Shown in pieces: positions 26,151-35,441 of a DNA stretch of 64,000 nt (within the stretch, counting starts at the first letter, position 1; each line of letters begins with the position of its first letter). Made by a program: the position numbers and the translations under genes. Origin of the DNA: an uncultured Eubacterium sp. (lineage in GTDB: Bacteria > Bacillota > Clostridia > Lachnospirales > Lachnospiraceae); NCBI GenBank assembly GCA_910578975.1, contig CAJTRZ010000003.1, forward strand, positions 76,580-140,579. The letters run 5' to 3'. Under the pieces are notes generated by a model that was not told the DNA's origin, made no database searches, and was given only the letters and a program-made list of their open reading frames with translations.

Positions 26151-26295
26151 ATATGTTCCTCCTTCATGAGTTAACAGTCCAAATATGCGATATAATATAT
26201 ATGGCAAACCACAACAACAAGAAAATCAGTAGGATTTTCGAGTTAATGACTGGACTGTTGTATTTATTTACATATTAGTTTACACAGTTATGGCT

Positions 26296-26324
26296 ATTAT
26301 ACTCTTTTTGGAAAAAAAAGACAA
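26296..26324 (-). promoter_or_regulatory. Promoter of asp23-fakA
   Basis: On the minus strand TTGTCT, a 17-nt spacer and TATAAT. The downstream leader has complementary segments (GGACTGT near 26175 and ACAGTCC near 26253) that could pair over about 75 nt. Confidence 0.7.
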
Positions 26325-26337
26325 TAGCGAAAGATAG

Positions 26338-26466
26338 AGCTGTGCATAAATAGAAAAAGAGCGTGAGTCAAAAGTTTACTTTTGATACACACTCTTTTTC
26401 TATTTATATAGAGCGAAGCTCGGTAGTGAGATGGAGCCCGCAGGGCAAAATCGAACTAACACCGCT
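26338..26466 (+). repeat. Structured 129-nt repeat element, copy 3 (rpmB-asp23 gap)
   Basis: Read on the plus strand, AGCTGTG and CACCGCT close the element with six pairs and one mismatch. Inside is a 16-bp A/T-rich stem (AAATAGAAAAAGAG with CTCTTTTTCTATTT) holding a CAAAAG-TTTA-CTTTTG hairpin. The small hairpin GAGC-GAA-GCTC, GTGAGATGGAGC and ATCGAAC follow. Unlike copies 1 and 2 it is antisense to its neighbours, so its presence does not depend on being in a leader. Confidence 0.72.
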
Positions 26467-26476
26467 TTCTATAACT

Positions 26477-26662
26477 CTATGCGCGTTCTACTTTTCCTGA
26501 TTTTAAACAAGATGTGCAAACGTACATCTTCTTTGCTCCGCCTTCAGTTTTCACCTTAACAGACTTTACGTTTGACTTCCACATTTTGTTTGTTTTTCTA
26601 TGTGAATGACTCACTGCATTTCCAAAATGAGCACCTTTACCGCAAATACTACATTTAGCCAT
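26477..26662 (-). CDS. rpmB: 50S ribosomal protein L28
   Basis: L28 (61 aa) is recognised by CSICGKGAHFGNAVSHSHRK and the late TSCLKSGKV. Two CxxC-type cysteine pairs (C4/C7 and CTSC near 49-52) make it a zinc-binding form. A strong GGAGGTG site precedes the ATG. It sits at the head of the rpmB-asp23-fakA block. Confidence 0.97.
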   Translation of the reverse strand: MAKCSICGKGAHFGNAVSHSHRKTNKMWKSNVKSVKVKTEGGAKKMYVCTSCLKSGKVERA

Positions 26663-26782
26663 AATAGCACCTCCCTTGTATAAATTAGATCAAACTACTC
26701 TTTCGACCTGACACAAAGGCTATCATAACAGAGTTGAAAAGAAAATGCAAGCATTTTCTGACACAAAACTGCCTGAATTTTC

Positions 26783-29200
26783 CTAGCACAAAACCTCCTT
26801 TGCGATATCCGCACTCATTTTTGCATCTTTCGCATAATAATCAGCACCAATCTTCATTGCGTAATCCTCTGTCAACACTGCACCACCAACCATAACTTTA
26901 CAATCTACATTGTTTTCTCTTAATAATTTTATCGTATCTTCCATAGAACATAACGTTGTAGTCATTAATGCTGACAGTCCAACCAGTCTTACCTGATTCG
27001 CCACTGCCGCCTCAACCACCTTCATTGGCTCCACATCACGCCCCAGATCAATCACATCAAAACCATAATTCTCTAAAATCACTTTTACGATATTCTTTCC
27101 AATATCGTGAATGTCACCCTTTACAGTGGCAAGAACAATTTTACCCTTTGACTCTGACTTTGCACCATTGCCTGCCAGATACGTCTTTATCTCATCGAAA
27201 CACTCTTTCGCTACATCTGCCGCCAAAATCAGTTGCGGAAGAAAAATCTTACCTTTTTCAAACTTATCTCCGACTATATCCAAAGCCGGTATCAGCATTT
27301 CATTTATAATTTCCATAGGCTCTGTACTCGCCAGATATTCTTTTGTCAGATTTCTTCCTTCACTTTTCATACCAGTTTCCATCGCATGATAAATCGCCTC
27401 TGCACTGACCGAAGATAAATGAACCTCTGACGTATCCGTTTTTATTTGCATATTATTGACACTGGCTGCAACAGATGTCTCTGGTACATGATTGTTGGAA
27501 TACTCAATAAAATCCATGGAGTTTTTATCAATGTCCGCAAGTACCTTGTATGTTTTAACCGCCCAGACCATAGATGAAACATTTGGATTAATAATCGGCA
27601 AATCCAATCCACTATGAAGTGCCATTGTTAAAAATGTCTTATTTACAATTTCCCTGTTAGGCAATCCGAATGAAATATTTGATACTCCAAGTACAGTCTT
27701 TAATCCCAGTTGATTTTTTACTATATTTAATGCTTCTAATGTTTCAAGGCACGCTTTTTGTTCCGCAGATACTGTAAGAGTAAGACAGTCTATAATGATA
27801 TCTTCCTTTGGAATCCCATAGTACATCGCCCTTTTCATAATTTTTTCAGCAATGGCAACACGTCCCTCTACACTGTCTGGGATACCGTTTTCATCTAATG
27901 CCAGTCCAATTACAGCTGCACCATATTTTGCCACTACCGGCAGTATGGCATCTAATACCTTTTCTTCCCCATTTACTGAGTTTACAATAGGTTTTCCATT
28001 GTAAACTCTAAGCGCCGCTTCTAAAACCTCCGGTTTCGTAGAGTCTATCTGCAAAGGTACATCCACAATTCCTTGCAGTGCTTTCACCGTTTTTATCATC
28101 ATTTCCCGCTCATCAATTTCCGGAGAGCCTACATTTACATCTAAAATATCAGCCTCAGCTTCTACCTGTTCAACAGCCTGTCCCAAAATATAATCCATAT
28201 CATTGTGTATCAACGCCTGCTTAAAACGTTTCTTTCCTGTTGGATTAATTCTTTCTCCAATTATTCTTGGCTGGTCCACTACAACAGTCTTTAGCGGAGA
28301 ACATACTGCCAGTTCTCTTTTGTATACTGGCTTTATAAATTCTCTTTTTTCTGCTGCATCCTGCAGCATTTCTTTTAATTCCAAAATGTACTCCGGTGTT
28401 GTACCACAGCATCCACCTAAAACTTTTACTCCGTATGGCAACATTTCCCTGCATACTTTGGAAAATTCTTTTGCAGAGACATTATATGTATTTGTCACAG
28501 GATCCGGCAGTCCGGCATTTGCTTTCACTACAATTGGAAGTGCTGTCCACTTTGAGATTTCTTTTACAATCGGCAATAAGTCTTTTGGTCCAAGGGAACA
28601 GTTCACACCTAATGCATCAACTCCAAGTCCTTCCAAAGTCAGACACATGGCTGATACAGAACATCCTGTAAAAGTACGCATATTTTCTTCAAAGGTCATA
28701 GTTGTAATAACCGGCAGATTCGAATTTTCCTTCGCTGCCAGCACTGCAGCTTTTGTCTCTAATAAATCTGTCATTGTCTCAATAACAATAATATCTGCCT
28801 CTTTTGCCGCCAAAACTTCTTCTTTAAAAATATCATATGCTTCTTCAAAAGAAAGACTTCCTGTAGGTTGCAGCAACTGCCCAATTGGTCCCATATCCAA
28901 TGCCACCAAAGTCGTTGTACCTTTACATGCTTCTCTTGCATTTTCAATCGCTTTGCCAATCAATTCCTGCACTGAATATCCTGAATCTTCCATTTTATAT
29001 CGATTCGCACCAAAGGTATTGGCATAAACAATATCTGCCCCAGCTGCAATATACTGACTATGAATATCAATAATCCATTCTGGTTTCGTAATATTTAAAG
29101 TTTCCGGAATTGTACCTATTGTCATTCCTTTTTGCTGCAGCATTGTCCCCATTGCTCCATCCAATATAATATACTCTTGACCAAAAATATCTTTTGCCAT
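26783..29200 (-). CDS. metH: Cobalamin-dependent methionine synthase, without reactivation domain
   Basis: MetH transfers the methyl group from methyltetrahydrofolate to homocysteine via B12. The 805-aa protein has the homocysteine domain (DGAMGTMLQ, GVNCSLGP and GGCCGTTPEYI zinc cysteines, residues 1-300), the pterin-binding domain (GERINPTGKKRFK, VNVGSPEIDE), a cap, and the B12 domain with DIHDIGKNIV, whose His ligates cobalt. It is about 400 residues shorter than E. coli MetH because the SAM-binding activation domain is absent. That domain is encoded just upstream at 29255-29935. Confidence 0.96.
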   Translation of the reverse strand: MAKDIFGQEYIILDGAMGTMLQQKGMTIGTIPETLNITKPEWIIDIHSQYIAAGADIVYANTFGANRYKMEDSGYSVQELIGKAIENAREACKGTTTLVALDMGPIGQLLQPTGSLSFEEAYDIFKEEVLAAKEADIIVIETMTDLLETKAAVLAAKENSNLPVITTMTFEENMRTFTGCSVSAMCLTLEGLGVDALGVNCSLGPKDLLPIVKEISKWTALPIVVKANAGLPDPVTNTYNVSAKEFSKVCREMLPYGVKVLGGCCGTTPEYILELKEMLQDAAEKREFIKPVYKRELAVCSPLKTVVVDQPRIIGERINPTGKKRFKQALIHNDMDYILGQAVEQVEAEADILDVNVGSPEIDEREMMIKTVKALQGIVDVPLQIDSTKPEVLEAALRVYNGKPIVNSVNGEEKVLDAILPVVAKYGAAVIGLALDENGIPDSVEGRVAIAEKIMKRAMYYGIPKEDIIIDCLTLTVSAEQKACLETLEALNIVKNQLGLKTVLGVSNISFGLPNREIVNKTFLTMALHSGLDLPIINPNVSSMVWAVKTYKVLADIDKNSMDFIEYSNNHVPETSVAASVNNMQIKTDTSEVHLSSVSAEAIYHAMETGMKSEGRNLTKEYLASTEPMEIINEMLIPALDIVGDKFEKGKIFLPQLILAADVAKECFDEIKTYLAGNGAKSESKGKIVLATVKGDIHDIGKNIVKVILENYGFDVIDLGRDVEPMKVVEAAVANQVRLVGLSALMTTTLCSMEDTIKLLRENNVDCKVMVGGAVLTEDYAMKIGADYYAKDAKMSADIAKEVLC

Positions 29201-29254
29201 ACTTCTCTCCTAATTCTTCAACAAGTCATTTACTAATAATATATACGAACAAAT

Positions 29255-29935
29255 CTATTTTCCACAAGTCAGCCCTTGTTTTCGGAACTGACATTTTTCC
29301 CGAAGACTGCACATCTCACAACTTCTTTTCCTGGAAGTCTCCAAGCCATGCCCAAGACCTATCACACATGTGACGGATTTTGTCGGCGTCAGCATCATGC
29401 TGTCATTGACACATACCCCAATACGTTTTGGCGCATCCAGTATATCGAGAAACTGTTTCTGACATTCCAATGGGAAATCGTCATATCCCAAGCCAAATCT
29501 CCATGTGTGCTCATATTCCGCAAAATCTTTCAGTATAATCTCTTCTGCCTTATCGCATACCTGCTCTATGACTGCTGATGCAAGACTGTCGGTTATTATA
29601 GCTTCTGCCATTCCTGTAATCTGAAATTTTCTTATAAGCAAATCCACACCAGCAGACAAAGTTGCACACATAAAGATAACCTTATCACAATTCCTCAGAT
29701 GATTCCTAACAGCCTGTCCCTGTAATATAAAATCTGCTCCCTGAATCTGACTGTCTTTCAGATCAAACACCTTATAAACAAATTTCCCTTCCATAGAATG
29801 CTTCAGTTGCTTACCACACGATAAAAGAAGCTCCTTTGTTTTATCATCAGGGACATTTGCTCCATACCCCAGATACCTTAGAGCCTCATCAAAATTAATA
29901 TCTTCAATTATAATATTTCTCTCACGATGATTCAT
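29255..29935 (-). CDS. Stand-alone methionine synthase activation-domain protein
   Basis: This 226-aa protein corresponds to the C-terminal activation domain of full-length MetH, which re-methylates inactive cobalamin using SAM and an electron donor. Supporting segments are INFDEALRYLGYG, VIFMCATLSAGVD, RFGLGYDDFPLECQKQFL and MLTPTKSVTCVIGLG (the P-x-KSVT region of activation domains). A cysteine-rich tail (CEMCSLREKCQFRKQGLTC) could bind an Fe-S cluster or zinc. It lies between metF and metH in one operon. Assignment rests on motif resemblance and context. Confidence 0.85.
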   Translation of the reverse strand: MNHRERNIIIEDINFDEALRYLGYGANVPDDKTKELLLSCGKQLKHSMEGKFVYKVFDLKDSQIQGADFILQGQAVRNHLRNCDKVIFMCATLSAGVDLLIRKFQITGMAEAIITDSLASAVIEQVCDKAEEIILKDFAEYEHTWRFGLGYDDFPLECQKQFLDILDAPKRIGVCVNDSMMLTPTKSVTCVIGLGHGLETSRKRSCEMCSLREKCQFRKQGLTCGK

Positions 29936-29957
29936 AACGAATTCTCTTTTACCTGTT

Positions 29958-30824
29958 TTATTTTACAATACTTGCAACGCTGTCAGTAATCCTCTTTGCC
30001 ACATATGGGTCGTTCATTGTGTAAATATGAACACCATCCACGCCATTCGCAACGAGATCTATAATCTGATCCACTGCATAAGAAATTCCTGCATCACGCA
30101 TTGCTGCCGGGTCATCCCCAAACTTTTGCAGTACTTTCGATAATTTTGCTGGAATACTCGCTCCACACATGGAAACCATACGCTCAATCTGCTTTTTGTT
30201 TGTAACTGGCATAATACCTGCTTCCACCGGTACATCAATTCCTGCAATTCTTACTTTATCAACAAAATCATAATAAGCATGGTTGTCAAAAAACAGTTGT
30301 GAAATCAGATGTTCTGCCCCTGCATCAACTTTCTTTTTTAAATTCTTAATATCAGCAATCATGCTCTCTGCTTCCTGATGCACTTCCGGATAACAAGCCC
30401 CTGACACATGAAATCCCATGTTCTTTGACAATATATACTCTGTCAGATCCGATGCAAATCTAAAATCCTTTTCTACTTCAAAATCAGGATTTACATCTCC
30501 TCTTAACGCCAGAATATTTTCAACACCTTCTGCCTTTAACTGTTCCAATATCTTGTCCACACTCTCTCTTGTATTATATAAACAAGATAAATGTGCAATT
30601 GTTTCAACATGATATTCATTTTTTATTTTCGAACATAGGTCGATGGTTGTTGCATTTGCCACACCTGAACCGCCGGCACCATATGTCACGCTGATAAAAT
30701 CCGGATTCAAATCCTTTAACGCCTCTAAAGTTTTATAAATTGTTTCTACACCACTTTCTTTTTTTGGTGGAAATACCTCAAAAGAAAACACTGTCTTTTC
30801 CTGAAATAAATCTGATATCTTCAT
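29958..30824 (-). CDS. metF: Methylenetetrahydrofolate reductase
   Basis: MetF (288 aa) makes methyltetrahydrofolate, the substrate of the MetH encoded downstream. The beta-alpha barrel motifs are SFEVFPPKKE (residues 14-23), ISVTYGAGG, LALRGDVNPD and ISQLFFDNHAYYDF. Length fits the bacterial FAD enzyme. I see no SAM or cobalamin riboswitch upstream; a small membrane-protein gene precedes it. Confidence 0.96.
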   Translation of the reverse strand: MKISDLFQEKTVFSFEVFPPKKESGVETIYKTLEALKDLNPDFISVTYGAGGSGVANATTIDLCSKIKNEYHVETIAHLSCLYNTRESVDKILEQLKAEGVENILALRGDVNPDFEVEKDFRFASDLTEYILSKNMGFHVSGACYPEVHQEAESMIADIKNLKKKVDAGAEHLISQLFFDNHAYYDFVDKVRIAGIDVPVEAGIMPVTNKKQIERMVSMCGASIPAKLSKVLQKFGDDPAAMRDAGISYAVDQIIDLVANGVDGVHIYTMNDPYVAKRITDSVASIVK

Positions 30825-30861
30825 TCTCGTCTCTCTTTTCTTTTTCTATTTTGTACAATCA

Positions 30862-31002
30862 TTAATTTTTACAGAACAAATTAAATCCTATGATTAAACA
30901 TAATATAATAATGCAAACCACAAAAAAGGTACTCTCAATTAACATGGATATAATCATACCCACTGCCATCCAAAACAAAGCAAATCCACATAATCTATGC
31001 AT
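30862..31002 (-). CDS. Small two-helix membrane protein (46 aa)
   Basis: A short frame translates as MHRLCGFALFWMAVGM, a second hydrophobic run around residues 25-43, and a basic end (CKN). A GGGTG sequence lies 4 nt before the ATG, a weak ribosome site. It fills the gap between gerW and metF on the same strand. Such small hydrophobic genes beside gerW recur in Lachnospiraceae as I recall, but no family can be named. Confidence 0.5.
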   Translation of the reverse strand: MHRLCGFALFWMAVGMIISMLIESTFFVVCIIILCLIIGFNLFCKN

Positions 31003-31070
31003 ACTACACCCACTTTATCTAAAAGGTTATAGTGTATTATATGCAGCTTATACAGTATCTTTCCCCAATA

Positions 31071-31430
31071 TTATGCTTGTGCTTCATTATCTAAGTCATC
31101 AAAATCCTCTTCTTTGCTTGTAAACTTATTTACAATATCCGGAACCATATCTATAATTCTGGATAACCCATCATGATCCTTTACACTAATCAATTTTGAA
31201 GAACCATTTTTAATAACCAATACTGCACTTGGAGAAATCTTTCCTCCGACTCCGCCTGTACCATTATCTCCTTTCGCAAAAGTTCCGATTCCCATACCAA
31301 ATGAAACATCAGCCATTGGTAAAATAATTGTTTCACCAACCACTACCGGTTCCCCTACTACAGATTTGGTAGTAATAAATTTTTCCATTGCTTTTAATAA
31401 ATCGTCTGTGTTTTTTTTGTTGTCTGCCAT
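31071..31430 (-). CDS. gerW: Sporulation protein GerW/YtfJ
   Basis: This 119-aa protein carries the YtfJ pattern: VVGEPVVVGETIILPMADVSFGMGIG, then a glycine-rich GGVGGKISPSAVLVI and a C-terminal MVPDIVNKF. In Bacillus it is needed for spores to germinate normally. GGAGGCG precedes ATG. It follows a DUF2953 gene, its usual partner in Firmicutes. It supports a spore-forming host. Confidence 0.93.
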   Translation of the reverse strand: MADNKKNTDDLLKAMEKFITTKSVVGEPVVVGETIILPMADVSFGMGIGTFAKGDNGTGGVGGKISPSAVLVIKNGSSKLISVKDHDGLSRIIDMVPDIVNKFTSKEEDFDDLDNEAQA

Positions 31431-31446
31431 TATAACGCCTCCTTGT

Positions 31447-32367
31447 TTAACTAAACTTTTTTATGATATCATGAATTTCTTTCTTAAAATAAAATTTTAA
31501 TACATATATCAGAAGAACACCTATCAAAAAATGTCCTTTTATTTTAATATTTCCCTTTATTATGTTTTTATCAAAATAAGGCTCTATTGATATTTTTTTT
31601 GGATTAATGTGAAATACAGCAAAAAACATTGCAATATATCCAAGCACCTTCCCTGTAATATCCGGTTCCTCAAATCCCAGCTGAACGTCTGCCCTAATTT
31701 TCCTAGGAAAAATATGCTTTATTGCTTTTAAAACAATTTCTTTTCCATAATGATACGCCTCTTTTGTTGTATTTGCTGTAACAAACGCTTTAAATTCTTT
31801 TGCTTTATTATATGTTGCTTTTAAATTTTTTAAAGCATTTTTCAAAAATGTTACTGCCTTTTGCATCCATTCATGTGTCGTTCCAATAAAGTTTCTAATT
31901 TTATCTACAAGTGTTTTCTTATCCTCTATAATGTCATCTGGCTTATTATTTCCCTCTTCCTGCTGCTCCTTTTCCTGATAATCACTTTGTTTCTGCTGTG
32001 TCTGTTCTGTTTTTTCATCTGAAGTATTACCTTGTAACTGTTCATTCACCTGCAATACTTCTTTTTCCACTTTATTGTCAGAACTCTTTTTTTCTTTCGA
32101 TTCATTTTTGATTTTTTCTTTTAATAAATTAATTGGTACTCCAAAAATTCTAAGTCGCGCTTTATTTTCTCTATTGGTAAATTTCCCTCCGAAATGAATC
32201 AAATGAAACAGCCATCCGCATCGAACTGAAATCTGGTAGTTATTTTCATTCAACTGTCCTCTTACCTGATAAGTCACCGGAAAAAACAATATCAACAGAC
32301 ATAGTGCAAGAATAGCCAATAAAATTATTCCAATTGTTTTTAAAATCATCAATAATATATGTATCAT
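31447..32367 (-). CDS. DUF2953 domain protein
   Basis: The product is 306 aa. An N-terminal membrane helix (IGIILLAILALCLLILFFP) is followed by a strand motif typical of DUF2953 (YQISVRCGWLFHLIHFGG, LRIFGVPINLL). A low-complexity Glu/Gln/Lys linker (about residues 95-150) comes next. The C-terminal domain has ADVQLGFEEPDITGKVLGYIAMFF and a last hydrophobic segment. The family sits next to gerW in many spore formers; its role is unknown. Confidence 0.85.
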   Translation of the reverse strand: MIHILLMILKTIGIILLAILALCLLILFFPVTYQVRGQLNENNYQISVRCGWLFHLIHFGGKFTNRENKARLRIFGVPINLLKEKIKNESKEKKSSDNKVEKEVLQVNEQLQGNTSDEKTEQTQQKQSDYQEKEQQEEGNNKPDDIIEDKKTLVDKIRNFIGTTHEWMQKAVTFLKNALKNLKATYNKAKEFKAFVTANTTKEAYHYGKEIVLKAIKHIFPRKIRADVQLGFEEPDITGKVLGYIAMFFAVFHINPKKISIEPYFDKNIIKGNIKIKGHFLIGVLLIYVLKFYFKKEIHDIIKKFS

Positions 32368-32370
32368 AGG

Positions 32371-32688
32371 CTAATCCATCTGCTCCATAATAAAATCTTT
32401 TACATTGACACTACCTGTCTGTTCCAGACATTCCATAATAATCAGCGTCATCATATCCATCGCTTCTTCTTTCCCTTCGGCAATTCCTATGACTACCATA
32501 TCTGAATCCCGATACCATTTCTGTATTAAAACATTTGACGGATAAATTTCCAAAGTATCATAGTCATTTTGTGGCAGAGTAATCACGTATTTATTAAACA
32601 TTGGTTTACCATTTTTAATTTTTCTTACAATCTGTCTTTTTTTATCCAGCAGATTGTATCCCACATACAAATCCTCATACCAAATCAT
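32371..32688 (-). CDS. Conserved protein of unknown function (105 aa, possibly DUF6145)
   Basis: A compact mixed alpha/beta protein with the sequence YEDLYVGYNLLDKKRQIVRKIKNG near the start, a basic middle, and an acidic helical end (GKEEAMDMMTLIIMECLEQTG). There is no signal peptide or membrane segment. It lies only 3 bp from each neighbour, so it belongs to the same operon as the DUF2953 and 464-aa genes. The DUF6145 label is from memory and uncertain. Confidence 0.7.
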   Translation of the reverse strand: MIWYEDLYVGYNLLDKKRQIVRKIKNGKPMFNKYVITLPQNDYDTLEIYPSNVLIQKWYRDSDMVVIGIAEGKEEAMDMMTLIIMECLEQTGSVNVKDFIMEQMD

Positions 32689-32691
32689 TTT

Positions 32692-34086
32692 TTATTCCGC
32701 CATTATTCCATTGATTAACTCTATGCACGCCAGTTTTTCTGCTTTATCTGTGCAGATAGACAACGTGTTATAAATATAATCCTGCAATTCACTAATATTA
32801 TTAAAGAAAATCGGAAGTTCCGATAACACGGCTGACATTACCGCCCTGTTAATCATCTTGTCATTTTCTGCAAACAATGTTTCGTATGCACTTACCATAT
32901 ATTCTTTTTGTTGTTCTAAATAAGCATCATCAACTACTGTTGTATCTTCAAGCCTGTCCATTTCCACAAACATACTATCCGAATTCAGTTTCGGAAGTTT
33001 CCATACAATATCATACTGTTCTTTTAAACCAAGTTCATTTATCTTTTCTGAATAACTGTCTCTTATCTGGTCTGTAATATCAAAAGATGAAAGCATTGGA
33101 TATAATTTTTCCTGCTCTCCCTCTAACATAACAAACATATCCTCTATTTCCTCTAAAGACTTTGGAGAAAACTTGTCCATAAATAAAAGATTGGTATCCT
33201 TCACGATTTCATCACAGGCCGCTACTATATTATCTGACTTTTTATATGAATCAGTATATAACACCAGTAGCAAATCATTTAATATCTCCTGTATCATCAT
33301 ACAGCTGTCCATTTCGCCATCAATATACGTAGTAATATCCGATAACTTATCTTTCATCTTGTTATAGTCTGCTTCTGACATCTCCTTAAACTTCATATTT
33401 TTTAATTGTTCAAAAGCCTCTAAAAGATGTGGATAATTTGTCTCCATAGTATCTGTGCTGTCCAACATAGAGCAAGTACGAATCATATACAAAAAGTCAT
33501 TCAGGCTTTCCCTTGTTCCACCATTATAAATACTTATTCCATTTGACAGCATTTCAAAAAATTTGTTTTTTGTAAGACGTACCGGAAGCTGTCCGATAAC
33601 ATCTTTGATTTTACTGTTTATCATCATGTTATCTTCATCTTCCAAAATAAACTGCATGATTTGTCTGGTATAGTTTTCATCACTGTACCCGCATGGATAA
33701 CTCTCATCTTTAAAACGATACTCGACACGATTTAATGCATGTTCATAAATATTATATCTGTCTACAAAACAGGTAATATCTCTTACCTTTCCAATAATCT
33801 GTTTACGGATTTCTTCTAATCCGGCAATTTCCTCAGACAAATCACCCGTTTTACACATATATTTTTCAATAGAAAGATTAATTTTATCTACAAACTCTTT
33901 ATATCCTGGTGCAATCATTCCACCATCTTCAGATGTTATTACATAGTAAGTATAGTAGTTCATTGCAAGACGTATCATTGCATATTTATTATTTATTTCC
34001 ATAAATCTTCCATAATATTCCTGCAAACTACTATCTATGTTTTTATTTTTTAACAAGTCTCCTACAATCTTTTTCATAATGTTCAC
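32692..34086 (-). CDS. Unknown helical cytoplasmic protein (464 aa)
   Basis: I do not recognise this family. The protein is predicted almost wholly alpha-helical, soluble and acidic, without a membrane segment or a nucleotide-binding motif. It has regions rich in Asp/Glu/Lys/Met (for example FKEMSEADYNKMKDKLSDI). The start is either GTG 34086 or ATG 34077; neither has a strong ribosome site. It overlaps no gene and is 9 bp from lysA and 3 bp from the 105-aa gene, so all are probably cotranscribed. Confidence 0.75.
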   Translation of the reverse strand: MNIMKKIVGDLLKNKNIDSSLQEYYGRFMEINNKYAMIRLAMNYYTYYVITSEDGGMIAPGYKEFVDKINLSIEKYMCKTGDLSEEIAGLEEIRKQIIGKVRDITCFVDRYNIYEHALNRVEYRFKDESYPCGYSDENYTRQIMQFILEDEDNMMINSKIKDVIGQLPVRLTKNKFFEMLSNGISIYNGGTRESLNDFLYMIRTCSMLDSTDTMETNYPHLLEAFEQLKNMKFKEMSEADYNKMKDKLSDITTYIDGEMDSCMMIQEILNDLLLVLYTDSYKKSDNIVAACDEIVKDTNLLFMDKFSPKSLEEIEDMFVMLEGEQEKLYPMLSSFDITDQIRDSYSEKINELGLKEQYDIVWKLPKLNSDSMFVEMDRLEDTTVVDDAYLEQQKEYMVSAYETLFAENDKMINRAVMSAVLSELPIFFNNISELQDYIYNTLSICTDKAEKLACIELINGIMAE

Positions 34087-34095
34087 AATTCTTTC

Positions 34096-35352
34096 TTACT
34101 CCATAATGTCACAGAAATCAAATGTAGCAAAATAGTCCTTCGGTGTCTCTGCTCTTCGAATCATTTCCACTGTTCCATCTTCTTTCAGCAACAACTCTGC
34201 CGAACGAAGACGGCCATTATAGTTATATCCCATAGCAAATCCATGTGCGCCCGCATCATGAATATATATATAATCACCCATTTCAATCTTTGGAAGTTTT
34301 CTGTCGATGGCAAACTTGTCATTATTCTCACATAAACTTCCTACCACATCATATGTTTCTGTGCATGGTGCATCTTCTTTTCCTAGCACTGTAAGATGAT
34401 GATATGAACCATACATAGCCGGTCTCATCAAATTCGCCGCACAGGCATCTACCCCAATGTATTCCTTATAAATGTGTTTTTCATGAACTGCCTGTGTAAC
34501 CAATGCGCCATATGGTCCCATCATAAATCTTCCCATCTCGGTGAAGATTGCCACATCATCCATTCCTGCAGGTGTAAGAATTTCTTCATATACCTTTCTG
34601 ACACCTTCACCAATCGCCATTATATCATTTGGTGTCTGATCCGGTGTATATGGAATACCAACACCACCAGAAAGATTAATAAACTTTATATCTGCTCCTG
34701 TTTCCTTTTCCAGATTTACTGCCAGTTCAAAAATAGTCTTTGCAAGCATTGGATAATATTCATTTGTTACTGTGTTAGATGCCAAAAATGCATGGATTCC
34801 AAAATTCTTAACACCCTTCGCTTTTAAAATTTTAAACGCTTCTACAATCTGCTCTGGTGTCATTCCATACTTTGCATCTCCTGGATTATCCATGATTCCA
34901 TTGCATACTTCGAAAACTCCACCCGGATTATATCTGCAACTGACTGTCTCAGGAATTCCACATTCTTTTTCCATAGCCTCAATCATTGTAATATCATCCA
35001 GATTTATAATTCCACCTAAGTTATTACAATATTTAAATTCGCCTTCCGGTGTTTCATTGGACGAAAACATAATTTCATCATCTCTAAATCCTAACTTATC
35101 TGCAATCATAAGTTCTGTATAGGATGAACAGTCAACACCACATCCTGCTTCTTTTAGTTTTTTGATAATAAATGGGTTTGGAGTTGCTTTTACAGCAAAA
35201 TATTCTTTAAATCCTTTATTCCATGAAAATGCCTCATTTACTTTTCTGGCATTCTCCATAAATCCTTTTTCATCATAAATATGAAATGGTGTAGGATATT
35301 TCTTTACAATCTCCTCAACCTGCTCCTTTGTCACAAATGGTTTCTTTGTCAT
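34096..35352 (-). CDS. lysA: Diaminopimelate decarboxylase-like PLP enzyme
   Basis: A fold-type III PLP decarboxylase of 418 aa. The PLP lysine lies in EYFAVKATPNP (about residue 52), a glycine-rich phosphate loop in NLSGGVGIPY, and the substrate motif in FTEMGRFMMGPYG. The second domain has VVGSLCENNDKFA, where the cysteine of the C-E-x-x-D motif sits, and DAGAHGFAMGYNYNGR. This fits meso-diaminopimelate decarboxylase, the last step to lysine; related arginine/ornithine decarboxylases cannot be excluded by eye. Confidence 0.85.
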   Translation of the reverse strand: MTKKPFVTKEQVEEIVKKYPTPFHIYDEKGFMENARKVNEAFSWNKGFKEYFAVKATPNPFIIKKLKEAGCGVDCSSYTELMIADKLGFRDDEIMFSSNETPEGEFKYCNNLGGIINLDDITMIEAMEKECGIPETVSCRYNPGGVFEVCNGIMDNPGDAKYGMTPEQIVEAFKILKAKGVKNFGIHAFLASNTVTNEYYPMLAKTIFELAVNLEKETGADIKFINLSGGVGIPYTPDQTPNDIMAIGEGVRKVYEEILTPAGMDDVAIFTEMGRFMMGPYGALVTQAVHEKHIYKEYIGVDACAANLMRPAMYGSYHHLTVLGKEDAPCTETYDVVGSLCENNDKFAIDRKLPKIEMGDYIYIHDAGAHGFAMGYNYNGRLRSAELLLKEDGTVEMIRRAETPKDYFATFDFCDIME

Positions 35353-35441
35353 TTTTTCAGTCCTCCTAAATTGTTATTTCTTTTCTGTGACTACTTTTGC
35401 ATATTGTGCCTCTCATAGTTTTTCAATATTTTCATATATAT

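Noticed and set aside
28203..29027. Long plus-strand frame (274 codons) antisense to metH
   Set aside because: It lies wholly inside the well-supported metH gene, has no ribosome site and no recognisable motif; long antisense frames are common opposite biased codons.
29200..31070. SAM or cobalamin riboswitch for metH/metF
   Set aside because: The gaps before metH, the activation gene and metF are short or occupied, and none shows the conserved core of either riboswitch.
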